Shown here: piece after piece, positions 6,722 through 15,342 of the stretch
How positions within the stretch are numbered: the stretch's first letter is position 1
Layout: every line of letters starts with the position of its first letter
Assembly: GCA_016234745.1 (NCBI GenBank)
Contig: JACRAR010000045.1
Location: 1 to 36,718 of the forward strand
Reading direction: 5' to 3'
Length of the DNA: 36,718 nucleotides
Source: Betaproteobacteria bacterium
GTDB lineage: Bacteria; Pseudomonadota; Gammaproteobacteria; Burkholderiales; Rhodocyclaceae
The notes under the pieces: generated by a model
Told to the model about the DNA's origin: nothing
The model's database searches: none
Seen by the model: the letters and a program-made list of their open reading frames with translations, nothing else
Made by a program: the position numbers and the translations under genes

Positions 6722-7656
6722 TCTTGGCGTTCCAGGATGGCTTCGACGAGATAGCGCGGCCGATGGCGCACTTGCTGATAAATGCGTCCGACATATTCGC
6801 CGAGCAAGCCGACCCCGAACAAGGTCAGCCCGATCAGGAAGAAAGCGATGCCGAACAGCGTGAACAGGCCTTCCGCTTCCGGACCGACAATGATGCGGCG
6901 AATCGCGAGGAAGGCCACAAACAGGGAGGAGAGCAGCGAGATGCCAATGCCCAGCATGGCGAACCACTGCAACGGCACCAGCGAAAAGCCCGTCATCAGG
7001 TCGAAATTGAGGCGGATCAGGCTGTACAGGGAATATTTCGATTCACCGGCGTGACGTTCCGCATGACCGATCTCGATCTCGGTCGGACGCTGGGCGAAGG
7101 TGTAGCCGAGTGCCGGGATGAAGGTGCTGACTTCCTTGCAGCTGTTGATCGCATCGACGATGGAGCGCGAGTAGGCGCGCATCATGCAGCCCTGGTCGGT
7201 CATCTTGATGCGGGTGATGCGCTCGCGCAGCCGGTTCATGGCGCGCGATGCCCAGCGCCGCCAGAGACTATCCTGGCGCTGGCGGCGGATGCTGCCGACA
7301 TAGTCATGGCCTTCGCGCATTTTTGCCGCGAGGGCGCCGATTTCCTCGGGAGGATTCTGCAAGTCGGCGTCCAGTGTGATGACGATCTCGCCGCGGCAAT
7401 GCTCGAACCCGGCCATGATCGCCATGTGCTGACCGAAGTTGGTCGAAAACAGAATGACCCGGGTAACGTCGGGTCGTTTCTGATATTGCTCGCGCAACAA
7501 GGCGGCGGAGCGATCGCGGCTGCCGTCGTTGACGAAGACAACTTCATAGGACGTGGCAAGTGCATCGAGCGCCGGATAGAGCCGGTTGAACAACTCGGCG
7601 AGGCCCGATTCTTCGTTATAAACGGGGATGACGATGGAGATCTCTGGCCGGCTCAT
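6718..7656 (-). CDS. arnC: Undecaprenyl-phosphate 4-deoxy-4-formamido-L-arabinose transferase ArnC
   Basis: 312 residues. It moves Ara4FN from UDP to undecaprenyl phosphate on the cytoplasmic face of the inner membrane. The GT2 fold occupies about residues 5-165 (ISIVIPVYNEE; D44 in VNDGSRDRS; the D96-A-D98 metal motif in TLDADLQNPPEE). Two hydrophobic segments follow at about 232-258 and 265-290, ending in GEYVGRIYQQVRHRPRYL, the usual end of this subfamily. The start is ATG at 7656, 4 bp overlapped with the arnB stop. The family also contains dolichol-phosphate-mannose and GtrB-type enzymes; the ArnC call depends on the operon, which leaves little doubt. Confidence 0.93.
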   Translation of the reverse strand: MSRPEISIVIPVYNEESGLAELFNRLYPALDALATSYEVVFVNDGSRDRSAALLREQYQKRPDVTRVILFSTNFGQHMAIMAGFEHCRGEIVITLDADLQNPPEEIGALAAKMREGHDYVGSIRRQRQDSLWRRWASRAMNRLRERITRIKMTDQGCMMRAYSRSIVDAINSCKEVSTFIPALGYTFAQRPTEIEIGHAERHAGESKYSLYSLIRLNFDLMTGFSLVPLQWFAMLGIGISLLSSLFVAFLAIRRIIVGPEAEGLFTLFGIAFFLIGLTLFGVGLLGEYVGRIYQQVRHRPRYLVEAILERQE

Positions 7657-8783
7657 ACGAGTGATTTTAGAACATCAGCCAAGGTGCTGCAGACGCGTTC
7701 CACATCAGAATCCAGCATCGCCGGGAAGAGCGGCAGGGTAACGATTCTGCGGCCGGCCTCCTCGGCTAGCGGAAAATCGCCTTCCTTGTAGCCGAGCCTG
7801 CGATACAGCGTGAACAAGTGCATCGCCGGGTAATGCACGCCGATGCCGATGCTGCGCTCCCGCATTGCGGCAATCAGGCGGGCACGGTCGCAGCCTGATG
7901 GGAGGAGGATCTGGAACATGTGCCAGTTGGAATTCTCGAAATCTTCCGGAGGCAGTTGGCAAGCGAGGTTGCGGTCGAAATGTCCAAAGTAGTGTCGCGC
8001 CAGTGCTTTTCTGCGTTCAGTGAATTCGCCCAGGCGCTTCAATTGTCCGAGGCCAATGGCGGCAGCGATGTCGGTCAGGTTGGCCTTGCCGCCCAGTACT
8101 TCGACATCCATGCCGTCTTCGCCGAAGCGCCGCACGCCCTGCAATCGCATGCGTTCGCAGGCGGCCGGGTCGATATCGGCCGGCAGCACCAGTGCACCGC
8201 CCTCGCCTGTGGTGATGTTCTTGTTGGGATGGAAACTGAAAGAAACGAAATCGCTGTCGTTGCCAAATGAGCTGCCGATGGGTTTGCCTTTCCAGCAAGC
8301 TCCAAATGACTGGGCGGCATCCTCGATCACCCGCAGTTTGTGGTCTTGTGCGATGACATGGAGTTTGTCGCGGTTTACTGGCAGGCCGGCCAGATCCACC
8401 GGGATGATGGCACGGGTTCTTGGCGTGATCGCCGCAGAAACCTTGTCGAGGTCGATATTGCGTGTAATTGGGTCGATATCCACAAATACGGGTCTTGCAC
8501 CCACGGCGAGGATAACTCCGGCGGTTGCGACCCAGGACAGCGGGGTGGTGATGACTTCGTCGTTGACGCCGATGCCGGCCAGGCGCAAGGCGATCTCCAT
8601 GGTCACCGTGCCCGAATTGCAGACGCGCACAGGACGGCCGCCACAATGGACTGAAAGAGCAGCTTCGAATTCATTGGCCTTTGGTCCGGTGGTCAGCCAG
8701 CCCGAGCGCAATACATCCGCAACCGACGCAATGGTTTCCTCGTCGATCGACGGCCTAGTAAAAGGCAAAAAACTTGCTGTCAT
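7653..8783 (-). CDS. arnB: UDP-4-amino-4-deoxy-L-arabinose oxoglutarate aminotransferase ArnB
   Basis: 376 residues, a fold-type I PLP enzyme of the DegT/DnrJ/EryC1 group. It converts the UDP-4-keto-pentose plus glutamate into UDP-Ara4N. The PLP lysine is K188 in SFHPNKNITTGEGG, the same residue number as reported for Salmonella ArnB. D155 (IEDAAQSFGA) should hold the pyridine nitrogen. The N-terminus PFTRPSIDEETIASV and the SGWLTTGP stretch are typical. The start is ATG at 8783, overlapping the stop of the SMR gene by 4 bp; a 57-codon upstream extension is antisense noise from that gene. Related aminotransferases act on other nucleotide sugars, but the operon fixes the substrate. Confidence 0.94.
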   Translation of the reverse strand: MTASFLPFTRPSIDEETIASVADVLRSGWLTTGPKANEFEAALSVHCGGRPVRVCNSGTVTMEIALRLAGIGVNDEVITTPLSWVATAGVILAVGARPVFVDIDPITRNIDLDKVSAAITPRTRAIIPVDLAGLPVNRDKLHVIAQDHKLRVIEDAAQSFGACWKGKPIGSSFGNDSDFVSFSFHPNKNITTGEGGALVLPADIDPAACERMRLQGVRRFGEDGMDVEVLGGKANLTDIAAAIGLGQLKRLGEFTERRKALARHYFGHFDRNLACQLPPEDFENSNWHMFQILLPSGCDRARLIAAMRERSIGIGVHYPAMHLFTLYRRLGYKEGDFPLAEEAGRRIVTLPLFPAMLDSDVERVCSTLADVLKSLV

Positions 8784-9151
8784 GAGCGTGCCACCAAAAA
8801 TACGCCAAGCACGATGAAACCGATGCCGAGCATTTTTTGCGCGGCAAGGGCCTCGCCAAACCACTGCCAGGCAACGAAGGCGTTGACGACGTAGCCGATC
8901 GACAGCATCGGGTAGGCGATGCTGACCGGCACGCGGGACAATGCCATGATCCATACCACCAGGCTGACCGCATAGCAGGCCATGCCGCCTAGGATATGCG
9001 GTTCCAGTGCCAGCTTGAGTCCGACCGGGACGAGATTGTCGAGATGGAACTCGAACCGGCCAACTGCATTGGTGCCAGCCTTGAGCAGCAGTTGCGCTGC
9101 CGCGTTGAGCAGCACGCCGGCGAGAACCAGACTGAAACTGACCGCATTCAT
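8780..9151 (-). CDS. SMR/EamA-type four-helix membrane protein, probable undecaprenyl-phosphate-Ara4N flippase (ArnE/ArnF-like)
   Basis: 123 residues, four predicted membrane helices (about 3-23, 53-73, 75-95 and 101-121). Motifs are of the small multidrug resistance fold (LNAAAQLLLKAG in helix 1, SIAYPMLSIGYVVNA in helix 3). In enterobacteria two such proteins, ArnE and ArnF, are thought to carry undecaprenyl-P-Ara4N to the periplasmic side. Only one gene of this type is present here, between arnT and arnB, so it probably works as a homodimer. Other possible substrates, such as quaternary ammonium drugs, are unlikely given the location. It shares ATGA junctions with both neighbours. Confidence 0.88.
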   Translation of the reverse strand: MNAVSFSLVLAGVLLNAAAQLLLKAGTNAVGRFEFHLDNLVPVGLKLALEPHILGGMACYAVSLVVWIMALSRVPVSIAYPMLSIGYVVNAFVAWQWFGEALAAQKMLGIGFIVLGVFLVARS

Positions 9152-10815
9152 GGTTTGCTCACGATCATGCGGCGGCTGTCCTGGGCAGCCAGCCGCATCG
9201 GTAACCCGGATGTGACGAACTGCTGATAGGTCGGCGGTTCCATGAGTGCCCAGGCGCGCGGCGCGGCTTGCCAGGCTTGTTCGAAGCCGGCGCGGTCGGC
9301 AATGAATTTGGAAGGCTCCTGGGCAATGCCGAAAGCGAGTTCGTCCATATAGATCACCATGGTCACGGTACGTTTGAGATAAAACGGCAGCGTCTGATCG
9401 TAGGTGTTTACGCTGAAGAAGGGGTCTTCCGGCTTGACCTGATCGCGAATCCGCTCAACAGTCTGGTAGGCCGAGTTGGCAGGTGCCAGGCTGTCGTGAC
9501 CGAGCAGGATCAACTGACTGGACAGCAGACCACCGCAGGCAAGGCACAGGACGCTTGCCGTGGATTGGGCGAACCAGGCGCAAGCAGTGGCGCCGATTGC
9601 ACCGCAGAGCAGCAGGAGGCTGGCAGCTTGCAGCCAGGGAACGTAATTGGCATAAAGTTGCAGCGGCACTTCAGGGCTGCTGAGCTGCACCGCCTGCGGC
9701 GCGACAAACAGGCAAACCAGGGCGAGCGCAGCCATCGGCAGGGCCTGCCAGCGGAACAGTCGCGCATTGCGCTGGGCAAGCTTTGCCAAGTAGAGTCCCA
9801 CCAAGACCGCAAGTGCAGGAAACAAGGGCAGGATGTAGGAGGCCAGCTTGGAACTGGAGACCGAAAAAAAGCCGAATACCACCAGGCACCACAACAACAG
9901 GAAGCGCTGCGGCTGGAAGCGGCTCTGCGGCTCAGCCTGGCATGCCTGGCGTAACGCCGCAAACAGTGCAACCAGCCACGGCAGCATGCCGACCAGGAGC
10001 ACGGGAATGAAATACCAGAGCGGTTGATAGCGGCCGTGCACCTTGGTCAGGAAGCGCTCGAAATGCTCGTGAATGAAGAAGAAGCGGGCAAATTCCGGAT
10101 TCGCCAGAGAAACCGCGATGAACCAGGGTGCCGTGACGGCCAGCAGCAATCCCAGGCCGGATAGCAGATGCAGCCGCCGCCAGAGGCCAAGATCGCGTTG
10201 CCACAGTGTATAGAGCACGAGCGTCCCTGCCGGCAGCAACAGGCCGATCAGTCCCTTGCTCAATACGGACAGCGCCAGTGCAAGCCATGCCAACCGCATG
10301 TACCAGCGATTTTCCCCGGCCGGGGCCTGATCGCGTTGCGCCAGCACAAAGCAGAAAATTGCGCTGGAGAGAAAAAAGCTTACGCCCATATCCAGGGTAT
10401 TGACGTGGCCGATCATCACCCACAGCAAGCTGCTACCCAATACTCCGGCGGCATATAGAGCGGGCGTGCTTCCCCAGAGTCGTCGCGTCGTGAAGAAGGT
10501 GACCAGGATCCCGAGGAAGCCGGTCAGCGCGCTCCACAGGCGTGCGGTCCAGTGGTGCTCGCCGAACAGCGTGAAGGCAGTCGCGGTTGCCCAGTATTGC
10601 AGCGCCGGCTTCTCGAAGTATTTGAGGCCGTTGAGGCGTGGCGTGAGCCAATCGCCAGTCGCCACCATTTCGCGCGGTATTTCGGCATAGCGGCCTTCAT
10701 CCGGCTTGATCAGCTTGCGATAGTCGAGTGTGCCAAACCAGACAACGGCGAAGATCGCCAGCATTATCAACAGCATCCTGCCGGAGATCAGGCGATCGTG
10801 CGGGTTCTGCGCCAT
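9148..10815 (-). CDS. arnT: Lipid A 4-amino-4-deoxy-L-arabinose transferase ArnT
   Basis: 555 residues. A polytopic inner-membrane GT83 glycosyltransferase that moves Ara4N from undecaprenyl phosphate to the lipid A phosphates on the periplasmic side. The first periplasmic loop carries the conserved acidic pair D39-E40 in KPDEGRYAEIPREM, followed by TPRLNGLKYFEKPALQYW, which is highly characteristic. About twelve hydrophobic segments follow, and a soluble C-terminal domain starts near residue 425. The start is ATG at 10815, which shares one base with the upstream stop (TGATG); a TTG one codon earlier is less likely. It is the first recognisable arn gene of the operon, whereas arnT lies after arnBCAD in E. 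coli. Confidence 0.94.
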   Translation of the reverse strand: MAQNPHDRLISGRMLLIMLAIFAVVWFGTLDYRKLIKPDEGRYAEIPREMVATGDWLTPRLNGLKYFEKPALQYWATATAFTLFGEHHWTARLWSALTGFLGILVTFFTTRRLWGSTPALYAAGVLGSSLLWVMIGHVNTLDMGVSFFLSSAIFCFVLAQRDQAPAGENRWYMRLAWLALALSVLSKGLIGLLLPAGTLVLYTLWQRDLGLWRRLHLLSGLGLLLAVTAPWFIAVSLANPEFARFFFIHEHFERFLTKVHGRYQPLWYFIPVLLVGMLPWLVALFAALRQACQAEPQSRFQPQRFLLLWCLVVFGFFSVSSSKLASYILPLFPALAVLVGLYLAKLAQRNARLFRWQALPMAALALVCLFVAPQAVQLSSPEVPLQLYANYVPWLQAASLLLLCGAIGATACAWFAQSTASVLCLACGGLLSSQLILLGHDSLAPANSAYQTVERIRDQVKPEDPFFSVNTYDQTLPFYLKRTVTMVIYMDELAFGIAQEPSKFIADRAGFEQAWQAAPRAWALMEPPTYQQFVTSGLPMRLAAQDSRRMIVSKP

Positions 10816-11186
10816 CAATCGAGCAGCAGCGCCGCTGCCACGTTGCGGCCCTCGGCCATGAGGATGTTATAGGTGCGGCATGCTGCCGCGGTGTCCATCA
10901 CTTCAACGCCAATGCGCGCCTGCATCAGGGGTTGCAGCAAGGCCGGCGGGGGAAAACGCTGGCGCCGGCCGGTACCAAACAAAACCACTTCACAGCCAAG
11001 CTCTGCGATCCGGGCGAAATCCGCTTCGGTCAATGCTTCGAAGCCCGCCCGCCCCCAACCTTCTTCGAGGCGTTGCGGCAGCAGCAGAAAACTATTGGCA
11101 TGACGCTCACCGTTCACGGCGACGTAATCGTCGCCGATTGCGGTGACGGTGTTTTGGCCAGCGGGGAGGTCCTGATGAAGTTTCAT
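10815..11186 (-). CDS. Mth938-like (DUF498) domain protein
   Basis: 123 residues, a single Mth938-like domain (PF04430 type). MKLHQDLPAGQNTVTAIGDDYVAVNG at the N-terminus, the AELGCEVVLFGTGRRQRFP core and the IGVEVMDTAAACRTYNILMAEGR end are typical of this small alpha/beta family. The family has no established bacterial enzyme activity. The start is ATG at 11186; the longer frame to 11291 would run through the divergent promoter region. As first gene of the operon it is joined to arnT by a 1-bp overlap, so it is cotranscribed with the lipid A pathway. That may reflect shared promoter use rather than function. Confidence 0.88.
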   Translation of the reverse strand: MKLHQDLPAGQNTVTAIGDDYVAVNGERHANSFLLLPQRLEEGWGRAGFEALTEADFARIAELGCEVVLFGTGRRQRFPPPALLQPLMQARIGVEVMDTAAACRTYNILMAEGRNVAAALLLD

Positions 11187-11229
11187 GGCGTCGGGAGAAC
11201 GGACAATGCGAACAAACGTGGAGATTGGT

Positions 11230-11258
11230 TTGCGGCATGTCGCCGGGTTCGGTAAGAT
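11230..11258 (+). promoter_or_regulatory. Possible sigma70-type promoter of alaA-hom-thrC
   Basis: TTGCGG (11230-11235) and TAAGAT (11253-11258) are separated by 17 bp, about 80 bp upstream of alaA. The match is moderate. The elements interleave with the proposed arn operon -10, so the two operons may compete for polymerase. Confidence 0.35.
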
Positions 11259-11262
11259 TATA
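11257..11262 (-). promoter_or_regulatory. Possible -10 element of the arn operon promoter
   Basis: On the minus strand the sequence reads AAAGATATAATCTTACC, with a consensus TATAAT about 71 bp upstream of the first start codon. No good -35 hexamer is seen at 16-18 bp, so the promoter may need an activator, as arn operons do elsewhere (PmrA or PhoP types). It overlaps the proposed alaA promoter on the other strand. Confidence 0.4.
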
Positions 11263-11338
11263 TCTTTTTGGCGCTGCACCAACAGTTCCAACTATCCCGC
11301 GCCATCATGCAAGTTACCCGAAAGGACGGATCAGCTCG

Positions 11339-12565
11339 ATGCAACCCGTAATCAAGTCGGCCAAGCTCGCCAATGTCTGCTATGACATCCGCGGTCCCGT
11401 GTTGGAACGCGCCAAGCAGATGGAGGAAGAAGGGCACCGCATCATCAAGCTGAATATCGGCAACCTCGGCGCCTTCGGCTTCGATGCACCCGAGGAGATA
11501 CAGCAGGACATGATCCGCAATTTGCCGAACGCTTCCGGCTATTCGGATTCCAGAGGCATCTTCTCGGCGCGCAAGGCCGTGATGCATTACACGCAGCAGA
11601 AGCATGTCAAAGGTGTTGCGATCGACGACATCTACCTGGGCAACGGCGTGTCGGAACTCATCGTGCTGGCCATGAATGCGCTGCTCAACAGCGGCGACGA
11701 GGTGCTGGTGCCGGCGCCCGACTATCCGCTATGGACCGCGGCGGTGACCCTTTCCGGCGGCACGCCACGCCATTACCTGTGCGATTCCAACAATGGCTGG
11801 CTGCCCGATCTCGACGACATCCGCGCCAAGATCACGCCGCAGACGCGCGCCATTGTCGTCATCAATCCGAACAATCCCACGGGTGCGCTCTATCCCGACG
11901 ACTTGCTCAAAGCGTTGGTCGAGATTGCCCGCCAGAACGACCTGATCCTCTATGCCGACGAGGTCTACGACAAGGTGCTGTACGACGGCGTGACCCATAC
12001 CGCACTTGGTGCGCTGTCCGAGGATGTGCTGACGATCACGTTCAACGGCCTCTCGAAAAATTACCGCGCCTGCGGCTATCGTTCCGGCTGGATGGTGGTG
12101 TCCGGCGACAAGCGCCACGCCAGGGACTATATCGAGGGGCTCGACATGCTGGCCTCGATGCGCCTCTGCGCCAATGTGCCGGGGCAGTATGCGATCCAGA
12201 CTGCGCTCGGCGGCTACCAGAGCATCGATGACCTGGTCCGGCCGGGCGGGCGCATGCTGCGCCAGCGCGACGTCGCCCATGACCTGATCACTTCCATCCC
12301 CGGTGTGACCTGCGTCAAGCCCAAGGCAACGCTCTACATGTTCCCGCGCCTCGATCCGAAAATTTATCCGATCACCGACGACCAGCAGTTCATCCTGGAA
12401 CTGTTGCAGGAGCAACGCGTCCTGCTGGTGCAGGGCACCGGTTTCAATTGGCCGCATCCGGATCACTTCCGCCTCGTCTTCCTGCCGCATGAGGACGATT
12501 TGCGCGAGGCCATCGGCCGCGTCGCGCGCTTCCTCGAAAATTATCGCAAACGCCATGGCACTTGA
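11339..12565 (+). CDS. alaA: Alanine-synthesising aminotransferase AlaA
   Basis: 408 residues, close to E. coli AlaA. A PLP-dependent class I/II aminotransferase that makes alanine from pyruvate and glutamate. The N-terminus (SAKLANVCYDIRGPVLERAKQMEEEGHRI), the NPNNPTGALY substrate loop (about 176-185) and the PLP lysine K240 in NGLSKNYRACGYRSGW are all visible. The start is ATG at 11339, with AAAGGACGGA upstream; a 38-codon extension from 11225 covers the promoter region and was rejected. It is the first gene of an alaA-hom-thrC operon that recurs in betaproteobacteria, with hom starting 1 bp after its stop. Confidence 0.93.
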   Translation: MQPVIKSAKLANVCYDIRGPVLERAKQMEEEGHRIIKLNIGNLGAFGFDAPEEIQQDMIRNLPNASGYSDSRGIFSARKAVMHYTQQKHVKGVAIDDIYLGNGVSELIVLAMNALLNSGDEVLVPAPDYPLWTAAVTLSGGTPRHYLCDSNNGWLPDLDDIRAKITPQTRAIVVINPNNPTGALYPDDLLKALVEIARQNDLILYADEVYDKVLYDGVTHTALGALSEDVLTITFNGLSKNYRACGYRSGWMVVSGDKRHARDYIEGLDMLASMRLCANVPGQYAIQTALGGYQSIDDLVRPGGRMLRQRDVAHDLITSIPGVTCVKPKATLYMFPRLDPKIYPITDDQQFILELLQEQRVLLVQGTGFNWPHPDHFRLVFLPHEDDLREAIGRVARFLENYRKRHGT

Positions 12566-12566
12566 G

Positions 12567-13880
12567 ATGAGACCAATCAATGTAGGCTTGCTGGGCATCG
12601 GCACTGTCGGCGGCGGTACATACACCGTGCTTACCCGCAACGAAGCCGAAATTACCCGCCGTGCCGGCCGGCCGATCCGGATATCCGTGGTGGCCGAAAA
12701 GAATCTGGCGCTGGCGCGGCAGGTCACTGCGAGCAAAATTCGCATCACCGACGACGCGTTTGCCGTGGTCAATGATCCGGAAGTCGATATCGTCGTCGAG
12801 TTGATCGGCGGCTGCGGCATTGCCAAGGACCTGGTGCTCAAGGCCATCGAGAACGGCAAGCATGTGGTCACCGCGAACAAGGCACTGCTGGCGATTCACG
12901 GCAACGAAATCTTCGCTGCGGCGCAGCGCAAGGGAGTGATGGTCGCTTTCGAGGCGGCGGTGGCCGGCGGCATTCCGATCATCAAGGCATTGCGCGAGGG
13001 ATTGACCGCCAATCGCATCCAGTGGATCGCCGGCATCATCAACGGCACCACCAATTACATCCTCTCCGAGATGCGCGACAAGGGGCTGTCGTTTGCAACG
13101 GCGCTTCAGGATGCCCAGCGCCTGGGTTACGCCGAGACCGATCCGACCTTCGACATCGAAGGCGTGGATGCTGCGCACAAACTTACCATCATGGCGGCCA
13201 TCGCTTTCGGTATCCCCATGCAGTTCAGCAAAGTGCATGTCGAAGGCATCAGCCGGCTGGAGGCCGAAGACATCAAGTATGCCGAACAACTAGGCTACCG
13301 CATCAAGCTGCTGGGCATCACGCGACTCAAGCAGGCTGGCATAGAACTAAGGGTGCATCCCACGCTGATCCCAACGCGGCGCCTGATCGCCAACGTCGAG
13401 GGCGCGATGAATGCGGTTCTGGTGCAGGGCGATGCCGTTGGGGCGACGCTTTACTACGGCAAGGGTGCGGGTGCCGAACCGACCGCTTCGGCGGTGATCG
13501 CCGATCTCGTCGATGTAACCCGCATGCACACGGCGGACCCGGAACATCGCGTGCCGCACCTGGCATTCCAGCCTGATGCGCTGGCGGATACGCCGATTCT
13601 GCCAATGGCTGAAGTCGAGACCAGCTACTACCTGCGTTTGCGCGTCGCCGATCGCCCTGGGGTACTTGCCGACATTACCCGGGTGCTGGCCGACCAGAGC
13701 ATCTCGATCGATGCGATGATTCAACGCGAACCCGGCGAAGGCGAGGAGCAGACCGACATCATCATGCTGACCCACCTGACCGAGGAGAAACGCATCGATG
13801 CTGCGATTGCCAAAATCGAGTCGCTGCCGGTGGTCAAACGCCAGGTGATTCGCTTGCGCCTGGAAGCCCTGGACAAGTAA
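12567..13880 (+). CDS. hom: Homoserine dehydrogenase with C-terminal ACT domain
   Basis: 437 residues. It reduces aspartate semialdehyde to homoserine with NAD(P)H, the branch point to threonine and methionine. The N-terminal Rossmann fold has GLLGIGTVGGGT at 8-19, the catalytic domain contains ANKALLA and the NGTTNYIL block, and a C-terminal ACT domain begins near residue 350 (YYLRLRVADRPGVLADI), consistent with feedback control by threonine. The start is ATG at 12567, directly after the alaA stop. ATG at 12555 would add MALE and overlap alaA and cannot be excluded. thrC follows 4 bp after the stop. Confidence 0.95.
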   Translation: MRPINVGLLGIGTVGGGTYTVLTRNEAEITRRAGRPIRISVVAEKNLALARQVTASKIRITDDAFAVVNDPEVDIVVELIGGCGIAKDLVLKAIENGKHVVTANKALLAIHGNEIFAAAQRKGVMVAFEAAVAGGIPIIKALREGLTANRIQWIAGIINGTTNYILSEMRDKGLSFATALQDAQRLGYAETDPTFDIEGVDAAHKLTIMAAIAFGIPMQFSKVHVEGISRLEAEDIKYAEQLGYRIKLLGITRLKQAGIELRVHPTLIPTRRLIANVEGAMNAVLVQGDAVGATLYYGKGAGAEPTASAVIADLVDVTRMHTADPEHRVPHLAFQPDALADTPILPMAEVETSYYLRLRVADRPGVLADITRVLADQSISIDAMIQREPGEGEEQTDIIMLTHLTEEKRIDAAIAKIESLPVVKRQVIRLRLEALDK

Positions 13881-13884
13881 GGCG

Positions 13885-15315
13885 ATGCGTTATATCAGCA
13901 CCCGCGGCAATTCTCCGCCGCAGCGTTTCAGGGAAATCCTGCTGGCTGGGCTGGCCCCCGATGGCGGCCTCTACCTGCCGGAAAAATATCCGCACGTGAG
14001 CGCCGACGAATTGTCGCAATGGCGCGGGCTTTCCTATCCGGCACTGGCCTTCAGGGTGCTGGAAAAATTTATTGACGATATTCCCGCCGCCGACCTCAAG
14101 CAGTTGATCGACAGGACCTATACGGCTGCCGTGTATTGCAATGCCCGGTCGGGTGAGAATGCCGCCGAAATTGCGCCTTTGCGCACCTTGGCGCCGGGAC
14201 TGCATCTACTGGAACTTTCCAATGGGCCAACGCTTGCCTTCAAGGACATGGCGATGCAACTCCTGGGCAATCTGTTCGAATATGTTCTGAGCCAAGAAAA
14301 GTCTGACTTAAACATACTCGGCGCAACCTCAGGGGACACCGGATCGTCGGCAGAATACGCGATGCGTGGCAAGCAAGGCATTCGCGTTTTCATGCTTTCC
14401 CCGCTGGGGAAAATGAGCCGCTTCCAGACGGCGCAGATGTTTTCGCTCGCCGATCCGAATATTTTCAATCTTGCAGTGCAGGGTGTTTTCGACGATTGTC
14501 AGGACATCGTCAAGGCGGTCAGCAACGACCACGCCTTCAAGAAAAAATACCGCATCGGCACGGTCAATTCGATCAACTGGGCGCGCATCGTGGCCCAGGT
14601 CGTGTATTACTTTAAAGGTTATTTCGCCGCAACCCATAGCAACGACGAGCGGGTCGACTTCAGCGTGCCTTCGGGCAATTTCGGCAACATCTGCGCCGGT
14701 CACATCGCGCGGATGATCGGATTGCCCATCAGGAAGCTCATTCTCGCTACTAACGAGAACGATGTACTGGACGAGTTTTTCAAGTGCGGCATCTACCGTC
14801 CGCGTGGCACGGCACAGACCTTTCAGACCAGCAGCCCGTCGATGGATATTTCCAAAGCCTCGAACTTCGAACGCTTCGTCTTCGACTTGGTTGGCCGCGA
14901 GTCAGCCACGATACGCGAGTTATGGGGCAGGATCGACTCTGGCGGTGCATTCGATTTGTCCCGGATGGGGCATTTCGCGCATATTGCCGACTATGGCTTC
15001 GTTTCCGGCACCAGTTGCCATGCCGACCGACTGGCAACCATTCGAAGTGTCTGGGACAGATTCGGCGTCATGGTTGATACGCACACCGCAGACGGCATCA
15101 AGGTGGGTCTGGAGAACAGCACGTCAGGGATTCCGCTGATCTGCCTGGAGACAGCTTTGCCGATCAAGTTTGAAGATACGATCCGCGAAGCGTTGCAACG
15201 CGAGCCGGAACGACCTGGTGCGATGGATGGGTTGGAGGACTTACCGCAGCGTTTCGCAGTGATGCCGGTGGATGCTCAAGCGGTCAAGGACTACATTGCT
15301 GCTCGCGCCGGATGA
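13885..15315 (+). CDS. thrC: Threonine synthase
   Basis: 476 residues, the longer class of threonine synthase. It converts O-phosphohomoserine to threonine with PLP. N-terminal MRYISTRG and APDGGLYLPEKYP are typical. The PLP lysine is K120 in GPTLAFKDMAMQLLG. The phosphate-binding LGATSGDTGSSAEYAM and the SGNFGN stretch are intact. It starts 4 bp after hom, with GTAAGGCG as a weak ribosome site, and it is the last gene of the operon. A strong hairpin overlaps its stop codon. Confidence 0.95.
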   Translation: MRYISTRGNSPPQRFREILLAGLAPDGGLYLPEKYPHVSADELSQWRGLSYPALAFRVLEKFIDDIPAADLKQLIDRTYTAAVYCNARSGENAAEIAPLRTLAPGLHLLELSNGPTLAFKDMAMQLLGNLFEYVLSQEKSDLNILGATSGDTGSSAEYAMRGKQGIRVFMLSPLGKMSRFQTAQMFSLADPNIFNLAVQGVFDDCQDIVKAVSNDHAFKKKYRIGTVNSINWARIVAQVVYYFKGYFAATHSNDERVDFSVPSGNFGNICAGHIARMIGLPIRKLILATNENDVLDEFFKCGIYRPRGTAQTFQTSSPSMDISKASNFERFVFDLVGRESATIRELWGRIDSGGAFDLSRMGHFAHIADYGFVSGTSCHADRLATIRSVWDRFGVMVDTHTADGIKVGLENSTSGIPLICLETALPIKFEDTIREALQREPERPGAMDGLEDLPQRFAVMPVDAQAVKDYIAARAG

Positions 15316-15337
15316 GTTGTCCGGCACAACTATCCGG
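15308..15337. terminator. Hairpin at the thrC stop codon, possible 3' end structure
   Basis: CCGGAT-G-AGTTGT and ACAACTATCCGG form a 12-bp stem with a single bulged base and a 5-base loop (CCGGC). It overlaps the thrC stop and lies 6 bp from the stop of the convergent small gene. No T-run follows on either strand, so it is not a classical intrinsic terminator. It may protect the 3' end of the transcript. Confidence 0.45.
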
Positions 15338-15342
15338 TTACG

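Noticed and set aside
6637-7791. 384-codon plus-strand frame opposite arnC and neighbours
   Set aside because: Complementary to arnC, with no recognisable domain.
11729-12880. 383-codon minus-strand frame opposite alaA and hom
   Set aside because: Shadow of recognised plus-strand genes.
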